Shown here: positions 54,229 to 63,988 of the stretch, piece after piece
Layout: each line of letters opens with the position of its first letter
How positions within the stretch are numbered: position 1 is the stretch's first letter
Source: Verrucomicrobiota bacterium
GTDB taxonomy: Bacteria > Verrucomicrobiota > Verrucomicrobiia > Limisphaerales > UBA1319
Direction of reading: 5' to 3'
NCBI GenBank assembly: GCA_022709905.1
Contig: JAKLHY010000002.1
Coordinates: 124,001-188,000 of the forward strand
Length of the DNA: 64,000 bases
Notes under the pieces: generated by a model
Seen by the model: the letters and a program-made list of their open reading frames with translations, nothing else
What the model was told of the DNA's origin: nothing
Databases searched by the model: none
Made by a program: the position numbers and the translations under genes

Positions 54229-57200
54229 ATGGTTTTTGTTTCTGACTTGGATTTTATCATGGCAAAAACGAGCGATCACGGCCGGATTCGACTGCGGGGT
54301 GTGCGACACAACAACCTGAAGGGGTTTGATTTGGATCTTCCGCTAGGCCGATTAATTGTATTCACCGGTCCGAGCGGATCCGGGAAGAGTTCGTTGGCGT
54401 TTGACACCTTGTTTGCGGAGGGACAGCGACGGTATATCGAGACGTTTTCACCTTACGCGCGACAGTTTTTCGATCGCATGGACAAGCCGCGCGTGGACGG
54501 CATTCAAGGGATCCCGCCCGCGATTGCGATTGAACAGCGCAATACGGTGAAGACCACGCGGTCGACGGTGGGCACGCTAACCGAGATTTGCGACTACATG
54601 AAGTTGTTGTGGCCGCATTTTTCGGTGTTGCATTGCCGGGGTTGTGGACGGCCGGTGAGGCGGGATTCGCCTGCTGACGTATGGCGGACGGTGGGGGGCC
54701 TGGGGATCATGGACGCGGGAGTGGCGTTTGAGTTGCGGCTCTCCGATCGGCTGTCCTTGAGGGAATCGTTGCAGTTGGTCGCGCAACAGGGTTATCAACG
54801 GCTGTTGTTGCCGATGATGGGGGAGGACGGCCAGGCGCGAGTTGCGCGCCTGGAGGAATCGGAAGGATTATTGTCCGCTGGGCAAGCGCGGAGTCTGACG
54901 GTGTTGCAGGATCGCCTGAAGACCGGCCGAGAACAACGGGCGCGTTTCGTGGAGGCCTGCGAGCAGGCCTATCATTTTGGAAGAGGGCGACTGTCAGTGT
55001 GGCGTCCGGCGTCAGGCACCGCAACAGCCGGCGAGGAGTGGCATCTGGCGGGCCGCTTTTCCCGGGATCACCATTGTGCGAGCTGCGATCTGAGCTATCC
55101 GGAGCCGACACCGGCGTTGTTCAGCTATAACCACCCGCTGGGGGCGTGCCCGGCTTGTCGTGGATTTGGGCGGGTCATTGCGATTGATTACGAGCGGGCA
55201 ATTCCGGACCGGAGCAAGACCCTGGCCGGGGGAGCGGTGAAGCCATGGCAAACGGGCGTATCCGCGGAGTGCCAGGAGGATCTGGCGCGGTTTTGCCGCA
55301 AGCGCGGAGTGCCCATGGATGTGCCGTTTGAACAGCTGCCGGAGGAGCAGCAGGCCTGGATTTTGAATGGCGACACGGATTACGGGAAAGACGCTGAGCA
55401 TGAATGGCCGCGCGCGTGGTATGGGGTTAAGGGTTATTTTCGATGGCTGGAATCGAAGGTGTACAAGATGCACGTCCGGGTTTTGCTGTCGCGATATCGG
55501 GCATACCGGAAGTGTCCGGAGTGTCAGGGAACTCGGTTTCAGCCTATGACAGGGCTGTATCGGTGGAACATTCCTGGGCCGGAGAACGCCTCGAGATTGG
55601 GCGACACACAAGGACTGACTTTGGCCGATTTTTATCAATTGCCGATCAGAGAGGCATTGCGCGAGTTACAGGCGATGGAGAAATCCCGGGAACTGGACCA
55701 CCGGCATCCCCTGCGGTTTGCGCTGGAGGAAGTGCGGCTGCGGCTCACGTATCTCGATCAGGTGGGTTTGGGCTATCTGACGCTGGATCGTCCGACGCGA
55801 TCGTTGTCAGGGGGGGAGACGGAGCGGGTCAGCCTGACGACCTGTTTGGGGACCCGATTGGTCAACACGCTGTATGTCCTGGATGAGCCGAGCGTCGGGT
55901 TGCATCCGAGAGACACGGCGTGCCTGGTGAGCGTTCTCGAGCAATTGCGGAACCTGGGGAATACCGTGGTGGTTGTGGAACACGAAGCCCGAGTGATCCG
56001 GGCGGCTGACCAGATTGTGGATTTGGGACCAGGGCAAGGCGAGTCGGGCGGAGACTTGGTGTTTCAAGGAACCTATCGCGAAGTATTGCGATGTTCCCAA
56101 TCCCTTACCGGTCAGTATTTGGCGGGAACACGACAGATCGAAATTCCGAGTCGCCGGTCTGTGCTCCCCGTGGATTTGGACGCAAAGGATTTCAGACGAG
56201 GGGATTGGCTGGCGGTACGTCATGCCTCGAGGCATAACCTGCGGGATCTCACGGTGGGAATTCCCTTGGGGCGATTGGTTGGACTGACTGGAGTCAGTGG
56301 TTCGGGCAAGACCACGCTTGTGCGGGAAGTATTATTGCCCTTGTTGGAGGAGAGGCTGCACTGCGGAGGGATCAAGACTCCGCCCGAGGACGAGGAAGAA
56401 GAATCCGAGGAACGCGTTGATTCGCCTCATGCGCGGGTGGAAGGGTGGGAGGCGTTGGGTCGTGTGGTTTTGGTGGATCAATCGCCGGTGGGACGAACCC
56501 CGCGGTCGAATCCTGCGGTTTACATCGGCGCGTTCGACGCGATTCGGACCCTTTTTGCGGCGACGGATGCGGCGCGGCAACGGGGATTGAATGCGAGTGC
56601 TTTCAGTTTTAACTCCACCCAGGGACAATGCGAACGTTGCCGTGGCGCGGGTTTTGAGAAAGTGGAAATGCAGTTTCTGAGCGATGTGTTTATCCGTTGT
56701 CCCGCCTGCAATGGCCGGCGATACCGCCGACACATTCTCGAAGTCAAATTGCATGGCTCGGGCGGCCGTTCCTGGACCATCGGAGATCTGCTGGAGGCGA
56801 CCGTGGACGAAGGAATGGAATTCCTGGCTGGATGCGCTGAGGCTCGAGCTGCGCGGCAAGCGCGGGAGGGCTTAAGCCTGCTGCAGGAAGTCGGCTTGGG
56901 ATATCTGCGGCTGGGTCAGCCGCTCAACACTCTATCGGGCGGGGAAAGCCAGCGTCTGAAACTGGTGAGTCACCTGGCCGAGGTTCGGGGTATCGCCCAG
57001 GTTGGCGTGGAGGCCGCCCAGGGATCTGCCGCCAGACGATCCATCCTGTTCTTATTGGATGAACCGACCACCGGTTTGCATTTTCACGATGTCAGAGTCT
57101 TGTTGGCCGCGCTCCAACGCCTGGCGGACGCCGGCCATTCCGTGCTTGTGATCGAGCACAACCTTGAGGTGATCAAATCGGTCGATTGGGTGATTGATTT

Positions 57201-57351
57201 GGGGCCGGAAGCGGGCGAGGCGGGGGGACGGATTGTGGTGGAAGGCACGCCCGAACAGGTGGCGGCTTGCCGCACCAGCCACACCGGTCGGTTTTTACGT
57301 GAGGTATTGAAGGAAACCGCCCGATCCAAGCGGCGTGGCCGCAAAGGATGA
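54229..57351 (+). CDS. uvrA: Excinuclease ABC subunit UvrA (long form)
   Basis: 1040 residues from the ATG at 54229, chosen for the GGGAG eight bases upstream; in-frame ATG at 54259 begins MAKTSDHGRI. Two ABC modules: Walker A1 GPSGSGKS (47-54), signature LSGGETERVSL, and Walker A2 GVSGSGKTT, signature LSGGESQRLKL. The UvrA-specific SPYARQFFDRMDKPRVDGIQ block and zinc modules (CASCDLSY...CPACRG, CERCRGAG...CPACNGRRY) are present. It is ~100 residues longer than E. coli UvrA, with an acidic insert PPEDEEEESEERVDS before the second zinc module. DNA damage recognition in nucleotide excision repair. Confidence 0.93.
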   Translation: MVFVSDLDFIMAKTSDHGRIRLRGVRHNNLKGFDLDLPLGRLIVFTGPSGSGKSSLAFDTLFAEGQRRYIETFSPYARQFFDRMDKPRVDGIQGIPPAIAIEQRNTVKTTRSTVGTLTEICDYMKLLWPHFSVLHCRGCGRPVRRDSPADVWRTVGGLGIMDAGVAFELRLSDRLSLRESLQLVAQQGYQRLLLPMMGEDGQARVARLEESEGLLSAGQARSLTVLQDRLKTGREQRARFVEACEQAYHFGRGRLSVWRPASGTATAGEEWHLAGRFSRDHHCASCDLSYPEPTPALFSYNHPLGACPACRGFGRVIAIDYERAIPDRSKTLAGGAVKPWQTGVSAECQEDLARFCRKRGVPMDVPFEQLPEEQQAWILNGDTDYGKDAEHEWPRAWYGVKGYFRWLESKVYKMHVRVLLSRYRAYRKCPECQGTRFQPMTGLYRWNIPGPENASRLGDTQGLTLADFYQLPIREALRELQAMEKSRELDHRHPLRFALEEVRLRLTYLDQVGLGYLTLDRPTRSLSGGETERVSLTTCLGTRLVNTLYVLDEPSVGLHPRDTACLVSVLEQLRNLGNTVVVVEHEARVIRAADQIVDLGPGQGESGGDLVFQGTYREVLRCSQSLTGQYLAGTRQIEIPSRRSVLPVDLDAKDFRRGDWLAVRHASRHNLRDLTVGIPLGRLVGLTGVSGSGKTTLVREVLLPLLEERLHCGGIKTPPEDEEEESEERVDSPHARVEGWEALGRVVLVDQSPVGRTPRSNPAVYIGAFDAIRTLFAATDAARQRGLNASAFSFNSTQGQCERCRGAGFEKVEMQFLSDVFIRCPACNGRRYRRHILEVKLHGSGGRSWTIGDLLEATVDEGMEFLAGCAEARAARQAREGLSLLQEVGLGYLRLGQPLNTLSGGESQRLKLVSHLAEVRGIAQVGVEAAQGSAARRSILFLLDEPTTGLHFHDVRVLLAALQRLADAGHSVLVIEHNLEVIKSVDWVIDLGPEAGEAGGRIVVEGTPEQVAACRTSHTGRFLREVLKETARSKRRGRKG

Positions 57352-57519
57352 TCGCTCGATTGAGAGAGGGCCCGCCAATAAATCCTCGTCAACGAGACAA
57401 AATAGTGTTGCACCTGCGATACGGTTTTGTCCGGTTGTTTTTGCGGGGTATGGCCGGGGGGGCAGGCGGGAATCGGCTGGTCGTCCAGAAGAAAAAGGTT
57501 TAGAGTGAGGGGGTGGGTT

Positions 57520-59079
57520 ATGAAAACGGCGAGTCTTCCTGGAATTCCTTTTCGAGTGTTGAGAGTGCTTTTGGCCGTCGGCCTCTGGTTTCAGGCGGAT
57601 CCGGGGAGGGCGGGGAATGCCGATGCACCCGCTGTTGTCGAAGGGAAGACGAACATGGCGGGGGGGGCAGGGGTTCGTCAGCCGGCGGTGGCGGGACTGT
57701 TTTATCCGAGAGAACGCGAGATGTTGGCGCGGACGGTGGATGAATTGCTATCGGCCGCACCCAAGGTCCCGGTGGAGGGGTTAAGGGCGTTGATTTGTCC
57801 GCATGCCGGATATTCTTATTCCGGGGTGACGGCGGCGCGGGCGTATCAGGCAATTCAGGGGAAGAGATACAGAACTGTGGTGGTGATGGGACCGAGCCAC
57901 TACGCGGCTTTTAAAGGGATTGCCGTGACCAGGGCTGATGCGTATCGGACGCCCTTGGGGTTGGTGGCGGTATCGCCTTTAGCGACCCGAATTGCGGAGA
58001 CGCCTCCGTTTCTTTTGGAGCCTCGCTGTCTTGTGCAAAGGCCCGGATGGGCAGGACAATCTTCCCGGGGCATCCCGCCGGCCGGGCAGGAGACGCCGGA
58101 AGCCTGGGAACACTCGCTGGAGGTTCAGCTGCCGTTTTTACAGCGAGCGCTGGGGGATTTTCAGCTGGTGCCTTTGATCTGCGGAGAGGTCGATCCCTTA
58201 AAAGCGGCGCGAATTTTGGCCCGGCATACGGATTCGAACACCCTGCTGATTGCCAGTTCGGACTTGAGCCACTATCACTCCTACGAGGAAGGGCGCGCTT
58301 TGGACGAACGTTGTGTTCGGAGCATCTGTGATCTGGACATTGCATCGATGGAAAACCAGGAGGCTTGCGGAAAGACGCCGATTTTGGCGCTGATGCACCT
58401 GGCTCGCGATCAAGGATGGAAGGTCCGGCGGCTGGACTATCGGAACAGCGGAGATACGGGCGGAGACAAGAGGGGAGTTGTAGGCTATGCTGCGGTGGCC
58501 TTTTACGCGCCTTCCTCAGGGAAATGGACGGATGCCGAGAAAAAGCAGTTACTGGGATTGGCGCGACGTTCCGTCGAGCGGGGAGTCAGGGGAAAGGCGG
58601 CAGACCAGGAGAAGGGGGAGGATTGGCCCGAGGTCTTTCGGCAGCCGAAAGGGTGTTTTGTGACATTAACCCTGCAGGGCCGGCTGCGCGGTTGCATTGG
58701 GCACATTTTCCCTCAACTACCTCTGGGAGAGGCGATTCGCGGTAATGCTCGAAGCGCGGCATTGGAGGATCCGAGATTCCCGCCGGTCAACGAGTCCGAG
58801 CTGGACCAGCTTCACATCGAGATCAGTATTCTCACCCCGCCTATGCGGCTCGAGTATTCCTCGGCCGAGGATCTGCTCGACCGGCTGCGTCCTGGCGTGG
58901 ACGGCGTGGTGATGAAGATGGGCGAACGGGGAGCCACTTACTTGCCGCAAGTATGGGAGCAGATCCCCGAAAAGGTCGATTTCCTGAATCATTTGGCCGA
59001 GAAAGCCGGTTGCGAGCGCACGGCCTGGCGTCAGCCGGGGACTGAAATATGGGTGTATCAAGCGGACATCATTCAGTAG
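57520..59079 (+). CDS. AmmeMemoRadiSam-type Memo-AMMECR1 fusion, secreted
   Basis: 519 residues from the ATG at 57520. A signal peptide-like N-terminus (RVLRVLLAVGLWFQADPGRA) is followed by a Memo domain (about 50-330: AGLFYPRE, ICPHAGYSYSG with metal-type His, MGPSHYAAF, EHSLEVQLPFL, SSDLSHYHSYEEG) and an AMMECR1 domain (about 345-515: PKGCFVTLTLQGRLRGCIGH, DPRFPPV, EISILTPP, GVVMKMGERGATYLPQVWEQ). In other bacteria these two work with a radical SAM enzyme (AmrS); no AmrS gene is adjacent. Export of the fusion is predicted from the N-terminus only. Role unknown. Confidence 0.9.
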   Translation: MKTASLPGIPFRVLRVLLAVGLWFQADPGRAGNADAPAVVEGKTNMAGGAGVRQPAVAGLFYPREREMLARTVDELLSAAPKVPVEGLRALICPHAGYSYSGVTAARAYQAIQGKRYRTVVVMGPSHYAAFKGIAVTRADAYRTPLGLVAVSPLATRIAETPPFLLEPRCLVQRPGWAGQSSRGIPPAGQETPEAWEHSLEVQLPFLQRALGDFQLVPLICGEVDPLKAARILARHTDSNTLLIASSDLSHYHSYEEGRALDERCVRSICDLDIASMENQEACGKTPILALMHLARDQGWKVRRLDYRNSGDTGGDKRGVVGYAAVAFYAPSSGKWTDAEKKQLLGLARRSVERGVRGKAADQEKGEDWPEVFRQPKGCFVTLTLQGRLRGCIGHIFPQLPLGEAIRGNARSAALEDPRFPPVNESELDQLHIEISILTPPMRLEYSSAEDLLDRLRPGVDGVVMKMGERGATYLPQVWEQIPEKVDFLNHLAEKAGCERTAWRQPGTEIWVYQADIIQ

Positions 59080-59222
59080 CCCGTTTTATAACTTCCATTT
59101 CTCCGGCTTGACAGGGGGGATTTGTTTTTGCCAGTTTGGCGGCATCCGATTCCCCGATGCGATCGGCTGGGAGAACCGGCTTATGGTCAGAAAAGAAGAG
59201 AGTCACAAAGGGATTACTTCAT

Positions 59223-60380
59223 ATGAAAAAGACGCTGGGTTTGCTGGCCGGATTCGTAGCGATGCTGGGCTGCGCGGAGATGTGGGCCGCCGATACATCC
59301 AAACCGATTAAGATCGGGGCTTTATTTTCGGTGACGGGTCCAGCCGCTTTTCTGGGGGCGCCGGAGGCCAAGACGGCGCGGATGCTGACCGACCAGATCA
59401 ACGCCCGGGGGGGGGTGTTGGGGCGCAAGCTGGAACTGGTGGTGAAGGATACAGGGGGCAGCCCGGAAAAAGCCGTGAGTTTTGCCAAGCAGTTGATCGA
59501 GGAGGAGCAGGTCTTGGCCATCATCGGTCCATCCACCAGCGGGGAAACGATGCAAATCAAAGGGCTGTGCGAGGAGAACAAGATGATTCTGATTTCCTGC
59601 GCGGCCGCCGAGACCATTGTCTCTCCCGTGGCTCGCTATGTTTTCAAAACCCCGCAGAAAGACAGCCAGGCGATCCTCTGGATTTTTCAGACGATGAAAG
59701 AGAAGGGGATTCGAAAGATGGCGGTATTAAGCAGCAACGATGGTTTTGGCAGCGCGGGCAAGAAGCAGTTGGAGGATTTGGCCAAGACCGAGGGCATGGA
59801 GATTGTCGTCAACGAGGTGTATGACAAGCAGGCGACGGATCTGACGGACATATTGACGAAGGTCAAGGGGACGGCCGGGGTGGAGGCGGTGGTGAACTGG
59901 TCGATCGTGCCGGCGCAATCGATCGTGGCCAAGAACATGAGGCAAATTGGATTGAATGTTCCCTTGTTCCAAAGCCATGGGTTTGGCAACCGAAAATATG
60001 TGGAGCAGGCGGGGGTGGCGGCCGAGGGGATCTTGTTCCCCGCGAGCCGGATTCTCGTGGCGGATGAACTGCCGGAGAGTCATCCGCAGAAAAAGATTCT
60101 GGCCAGCTACAAGAAGGATTACGAAGCCTTATATAAGGAGGATGCGAGCGCGTTTGGGGGGTATGCCTATGACGCGATGCTCATCGTAGTCGAGGCTTTG
60201 CGCCAGGCCAACTCGGTGGATCGCGACAAGGTCCGGGACGCCATTGAGAACCTTAAAGGTTTTGTGGGGACATCGGGGGTGTTTAACTTCTCGGCGACCG
60301 ACCATACGGGGCTGACGATGGATGCTTTTGAGATGTTAATCGTCAAGGACGGCAAATTTGCCATATACAAGGCCCAATGA
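59223..60380 (+). CDS. livK: Branched-chain amino acid ABC transporter, substrate-binding protein
   Basis: 385 residues from the ATG at 59223. Signal peptide MKKTLGLLAGFVAMLGCAEM followed by IKIGALFSVTGPAAFLGAPE, the LivK/type I periplasmic binding fold. IIGPSTSGETMQ and FGGYAYDAMLIVVEAL are typical. The ligand could be a branched-chain amino acid or another carboxylate, e.g. an aromatic acid. First gene of the liv operon. Confidence 0.92.
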   Translation: MKKTLGLLAGFVAMLGCAEMWAADTSKPIKIGALFSVTGPAAFLGAPEAKTARMLTDQINARGGVLGRKLELVVKDTGGSPEKAVSFAKQLIEEEQVLAIIGPSTSGETMQIKGLCEENKMILISCAAAETIVSPVARYVFKTPQKDSQAILWIFQTMKEKGIRKMAVLSSNDGFGSAGKKQLEDLAKTEGMEIVVNEVYDKQATDLTDILTKVKGTAGVEAVVNWSIVPAQSIVAKNMRQIGLNVPLFQSHGFGNRKYVEQAGVAAEGILFPASRILVADELPESHPQKKILASYKKDYEALYKEDASAFGGYAYDAMLIVVEALRQANSVDRDKVRDAIENLKGFVGTSGVFNFSATDHTGLTMDAFEMLIVKDGKFAIYKAQ

Positions 60381-60527
60381 TGAAGCGTCGCCCGTCGATG
60401 GGTTTGAGGGTTTGCGGAGGTGGGGGGTCGCTTTGGAATCCCGGGGGCCGGGGAGGAGTCGAGGGGGCGGGAGAGGCTTTCGAGGGCTGTGCGCGGACGA
60501 GTGGCAAGGGATGGCCATTGGAGATCC

Positions 60528-61421
60528 ATGGATAACACCTCGTTGGCGCTTCAGTATTTTTTTTCGGGTCTCACCAAAGGAGGGATCTACGCCGTGGTGG
60601 CGATCGGGTTCAACCTGATCTACAGCGCGACGGGGGTTTTGAATTTCGCCCAGGGTGAGTTTGTGATGTTGGGCGGGATGCTGGCGGTGAGTCTGTTGGC
60701 GTTCATGCCGTTGCCGGTGGCGATTGCTTTGTCGGTGCTGATTGTCACGCTGGTGGGGTGTTCGCTGGAGGTGGTTTTCTTTCGCCGGTTGCAGCGCCAT
60801 TCGATTTTGCACTTGATGATCATCACGATCGGGTTGTCGATTGTGATTCAGGAAGCGGCGTTGCATTTCTGGGACGAGAAAGTGCGTTCGCTGCCGTATT
60901 TCACGGGGAACGAGATCTCTTCGGTGCGGGTGGCTGGGGCGGCGATCTCGCCGCAGGTGCTCTGGGTGCTGGGCACGGTGGTGGTGTCGGTGGCGTTGCT
61001 GCATCTGTTTTTAAAATGCACGCTTTACGGACGGGGGATGAGGGCTTGCTCGTCAAATCCCGAGGCGGCCATGCTGGCGGGGATTAACATTTCAAACATG
61101 CGGACCATGGCTTTTGGATTGAGCGCGGGGCTGGGGGCGTTGGCAGGGTGTGTGATTTCGCCGATCACAATGACGCATTATGAGATGGGCGCGCCGCTGG
61201 CGATCAAGGGATTCGCGGCGGCGATTCTGGGGGGGCTGGGCAATCCAATGGCCGCGGTGATCGGCGGGTTGATGGTGGGGTTGCTGGAGGCCTTTAGCGT
61301 GAAGGTTTTGCCGGCAGCCTACAATGACGTGGCGGCGTTTGCGATTCTGCTGCTGGTTTTGTTTGTGCGACCGCACGGATTATTGGGCTCACCGGCTGGA
61401 GAGGGGGTTCGGGAGTGTTGA
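60528..61421 (+). CDS. livH: Branched-chain amino acid ABC transporter permease LivH
   Basis: 297 residues from the ATG at 60528, with TTGGAGA upstream. About eight membrane helices and the LivH pattern GGIYAVVAIGFNLIYSATGV, LNFAQGEF, the EAA-like loop near ACSSNPEAAMLAGINISNMR, and the C-terminal IKGFAAAILGGLGNPMAAVI. The stop overlaps the livM start. The 147 bases before it hold a Gly-rich reading frame I do not count as a gene. Confidence 0.94.
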   Translation: MDNTSLALQYFFSGLTKGGIYAVVAIGFNLIYSATGVLNFAQGEFVMLGGMLAVSLLAFMPLPVAIALSVLIVTLVGCSLEVVFFRRLQRHSILHLMIITIGLSIVIQEAALHFWDEKVRSLPYFTGNEISSVRVAGAAISPQVLWVLGTVVVSVALLHLFLKCTLYGRGMRACSSNPEAAMLAGINISNMRTMAFGLSAGLGALAGCVISPITMTHYEMGAPLAIKGFAAAILGGLGNPMAAVIGGLMVGLLEAFSVKVLPAAYNDVAAFAILLLVLFVRPHGLLGSPAGEGVREC

Positions 61422-62509
61422 GGCTGAGGACGCAACTTCAGCGGGGGCTGATGCCGGTTGGGCTGGGGCTGGTGGCCGTCTTGCTGCATTTGCTGATTCG
61501 ATCCTTGGGCAAGGAGTTTTACCTCACCCAGCTGACCATGGCCGTGTATTACGCCATCGTGGTGATGGGATTGAGCCTGGTGATGGGGTATGCCGGCCAG
61601 GTTTCGCTGGGGCAGGGGGCGTTTTTTGCGATGGGTGGCTATACGGCGGCCATCCTGACCACCCATGATTTTTCGGCGTATCAAACCGCGGCCTGGATGG
61701 AGACCCTAAAGGGGATGCATATCTTCGTCAGCCGTCCGGGTTTATATGGGGGCGAGGTGACGGCCATGACGCCGTGGGCGTCTTTTTTTGTGGCGATGAT
61801 GCTGACGGCGGGGATGGCCTTTGTAATCGGGTATCCCTCACTTCGACTGAAAGGGCATTATCTGGCGATGGCGACGTTGGGATTTGGGCTGATTATCCAC
61901 AAGATCGTCGTGGGATCATCGCTGGCCGGGGCGGCGGATGGAATTAACGGGGTGCCGGAGTGGAACCTGGGAGGGGCGTTGACCATTTCCGGCAAGACGC
62001 CCTTGCGGGTGACGAATTATTACGTGGCGTGCGGCCTTGCGGTCGTTGTTTTGATTTTCTTAAGGAACCTGATTCGCTCGCGGGTGGGGCGGGCACTCCA
62101 GGCCATTCACGATCGCGAGCTTGCGGCAAACGCCATGGGGATTCCGACCGCGGCTTACAAGTTGAAAGTGTTTGTGCTGAGCGCGCTGCTGGCGGCGGTG
62201 GCGGGGGTCTTTTTCACCCACTACACGGGAGGGATTGGGCCCTCGGAGGCAGGCGCCCTGAAATCGGTGCGGTATGTGGCGTTGTGCGCGGCGGGAGGCA
62301 TGGCCAATTTGTGGGGGGTGACGATTCTGAGTGTGTTGGTGAATTTCATGAGTTTGCGGGGTTGGTTTGGGAGCTATGATCACGCGGTATTTGGCCTTTT
62401 ATTAATTGCGATGATCACGTGGTGTCCGCAGGGGCCGTTGAAGCCTGTGGGTCGCTGGATTCGCCGGTGGTCAAGCCGGCGGGCGGGTGGGGAGGAGTTA
62501 GGCCGATGA
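61415..62509 (+). CDS. livM: Branched-chain amino acid ABC transporter permease LivM
   Basis: 364 residues from the GTG at 61415, overlapping livH by seven bases. Nine or ten membrane helices; motifs VVMGLSLVMGYAGQVSLGQG, FFAMGGYTAAIL, the loop RALQAIHDRELAANAMGIPT and AGVFFTHYTGGIGPSEAG. Forms the membrane channel together with LivH. Confidence 0.94.
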   Translation: MLRLRTQLQRGLMPVGLGLVAVLLHLLIRSLGKEFYLTQLTMAVYYAIVVMGLSLVMGYAGQVSLGQGAFFAMGGYTAAILTTHDFSAYQTAAWMETLKGMHIFVSRPGLYGGEVTAMTPWASFFVAMMLTAGMAFVIGYPSLRLKGHYLAMATLGFGLIIHKIVVGSSLAGAADGINGVPEWNLGGALTISGKTPLRVTNYYVACGLAVVVLIFLRNLIRSRVGRALQAIHDRELAANAMGIPTAAYKLKVFVLSALLAAVAGVFFTHYTGGIGPSEAGALKSVRYVALCAAGGMANLWGVTILSVLVNFMSLRGWFGSYDHAVFGLLLIAMITWCPQGPLKPVGRWIRRWSSRRAGGEELGR

Positions 62510-63294
62510 ATCTCCTCGAGGTCAAGGGTGTTCGGCGGTCTTTTGGGGGGTTGGTGGCGGTGGATCAGGTCTCGTTCGAGGTGTCGGCGGGCCAAATTAA
62601 AGCGATCATTGGGCCGAACGGGGCTGGCAAGACGACGCTGTTTAACGTCATTTCAGGGGTCTTGAAGCCGGATGCTGGCGAGATCCGGTTCAAGGGTCGG
62701 CCGATCCATGGATTGCGTCCTTATCGGATTGCGAGATCAGGGGTGTCACGCACGTTTCAGAATCCCAGTTTATTTTTACAAATGAGCGTGCTGGAGAACG
62801 TGATGGTTGGGCGGCATCGTCTGTCGCGTTATGAATTTGGAGGGTGCGGATTACGCTGGCCGGGGCAAGCGCGGGAGGAGCGGGCGATCGAGGAAGCGGC
62901 TCGGGGGCAGCTGGAGCGGGTGGGATTGGCGGATTGCGCGATGCGGTCGGCGGGATCCTTGGCTTTTGGGCAGCGGCGGATGGTGGAGCTGGCGCGGGCC
63001 TTGGCGACGGAGCCCGAGCTTTTATTATTGGATGAGCCGGCGAGCGGATTGAACACGCGGGAAAAGGATGACTTGGGGGACCTGATGCTGCGGATCCGGG
63101 GGGACGGGATCACGTTGCTGCTGGTGGAGCACGACATGTCGCTGGTGATGTCGCTGGCGGACGAGGTTTTGGTCTTGCACAACGGGATGCCGATTGCGTC
63201 CGGCACGCCTGCCGAGGTGCAGAACGATCCGAAGGTCATTTCGATTTATCTGGGCGGAGAATTTCAACATGTTGCTGCAGGTCAGGAATCTTAA
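62506..63294 (+). CDS. livG: Branched-chain amino acid ABC transporter ATP-binding protein LivG
   Basis: 262 residues from the ATG at 62506 (ATGA overlap with livM, GGAGGAG upstream). Walker A GPNGAGKTT, Q-loop VSRTFQNPSLF, signature LAFGQRRMVELARAL (a variant LSGGQ with Phe-Gly), Walker B LLLLDEPASGLN and H-loop LVEHDM. Typical LivG C-terminus near 'GTPAEVQNDPKVISIYLGGE'. Confidence 0.95.
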   Translation: MNLLEVKGVRRSFGGLVAVDQVSFEVSAGQIKAIIGPNGAGKTTLFNVISGVLKPDAGEIRFKGRPIHGLRPYRIARSGVSRTFQNPSLFLQMSVLENVMVGRHRLSRYEFGGCGLRWPGQAREERAIEEAARGQLERVGLADCAMRSAGSLAFGQRRMVELARALATEPELLLLDEPASGLNTREKDDLGDLMLRIRGDGITLLLVEHDMSLVMSLADEVLVLHNGMPIASGTPAEVQNDPKVISIYLGGEFQHVAAGQES

Positions 63295-63988
63295 GTGCGG
63301 CTATGGCAGTTTGGAGGTCGTGCACGGCGTGAGCTTGCATGTGCGAGCGGGGGAGATCGTGGGCATTTTGGGCGGGAACGGCGCGGGCAAGACCTCGTTG
63401 CTCAAGTCGATCGTGGGATTGCTGCCACCGTGGGGGGGGGAGATCCGGGTGAGCGGCCGTCCCACCCAGCGGGAGCCCGCCTGGCGCAGCATCAGCAATT
63501 CGGTGGTGCTGGTGCCGGAGGGCAAGCAGATTTTTGCGGACATGACCGTGCGGGAGAACCTGTTGGTGGGTGGATTTCACAATCCGGATCGCAAGATGGA
63601 TTTGGAACTGGTGCTCGATCGATTTCCGCGGTTGGGGGAGCGGCTGGGCCAGATGGCTGGCACGCTCTCGGGGGGCGAGCAACAGATGCTGGCCCTGGGA
63701 CGCGCGCTGATGGCGCGCCCCAAGCTGCTCTTGTTGGACGAGCCTTCGATGGGGCTGGCCCCACTGATCGTGAAGGAGGTATTCGAGGAGATTCAGAAAC
63801 TGCGGGATTTGGGTGTGACGGTGCTGATTGTGGAGCAGAATGCGATGGCTACGCTGCGGATCGCGGACCGGGTTTATGTGCTGGAGACGGGAGAAATCAT
63901 TTTAGCGGGGGATTCGGCCGATTTACTGCATCATCCCGAGGTCAAGCGGGCGTATCTGGGCAAAGGCTACAAGGAGGTTTGGGAATGA
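63269..63988 (+). CDS. livF: Branched-chain amino acid ABC transporter ATP-binding protein LivF
   Basis: 239 residues from the ATG at 63269, overlapping livG by 26 bases. Walker A GGNGAGKTS, signature LSGGEQQMLALGRAL, Walker B LLLLDEPSMGLAP and H-loop VEQNAM, LivF type (PEGKQIFADMTVRENLLVG). Second ATPase of the transporter. Confidence 0.95.
   Translation: MLLQVRNLKCGYGSLEVVHGVSLHVRAGEIVGILGGNGAGKTSLLKSIVGLLPPWGGEIRVSGRPTQREPAWRSISNSVVLVPEGKQIFADMTVRENLLVGGFHNPDRKMDLELVLDRFPRLGERLGQMAGTLSGGEQQMLALGRALMARPKLLLLDEPSMGLAPLIVKEVFEEIQKLRDLGVTVLIVEQNAMATLRIADRVYVLETGEIILAGDSADLLHHPEVKRAYLGKGYKEVWE

Noticed and set aside
60377..60532. Small Gly/Arg-rich frame overlapping the ends of livK and livH
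   Set aside because: ATGA and start overlaps look tempting, but the composition is that of GC-rich spacer and liv operons do not normally contain such a gene.
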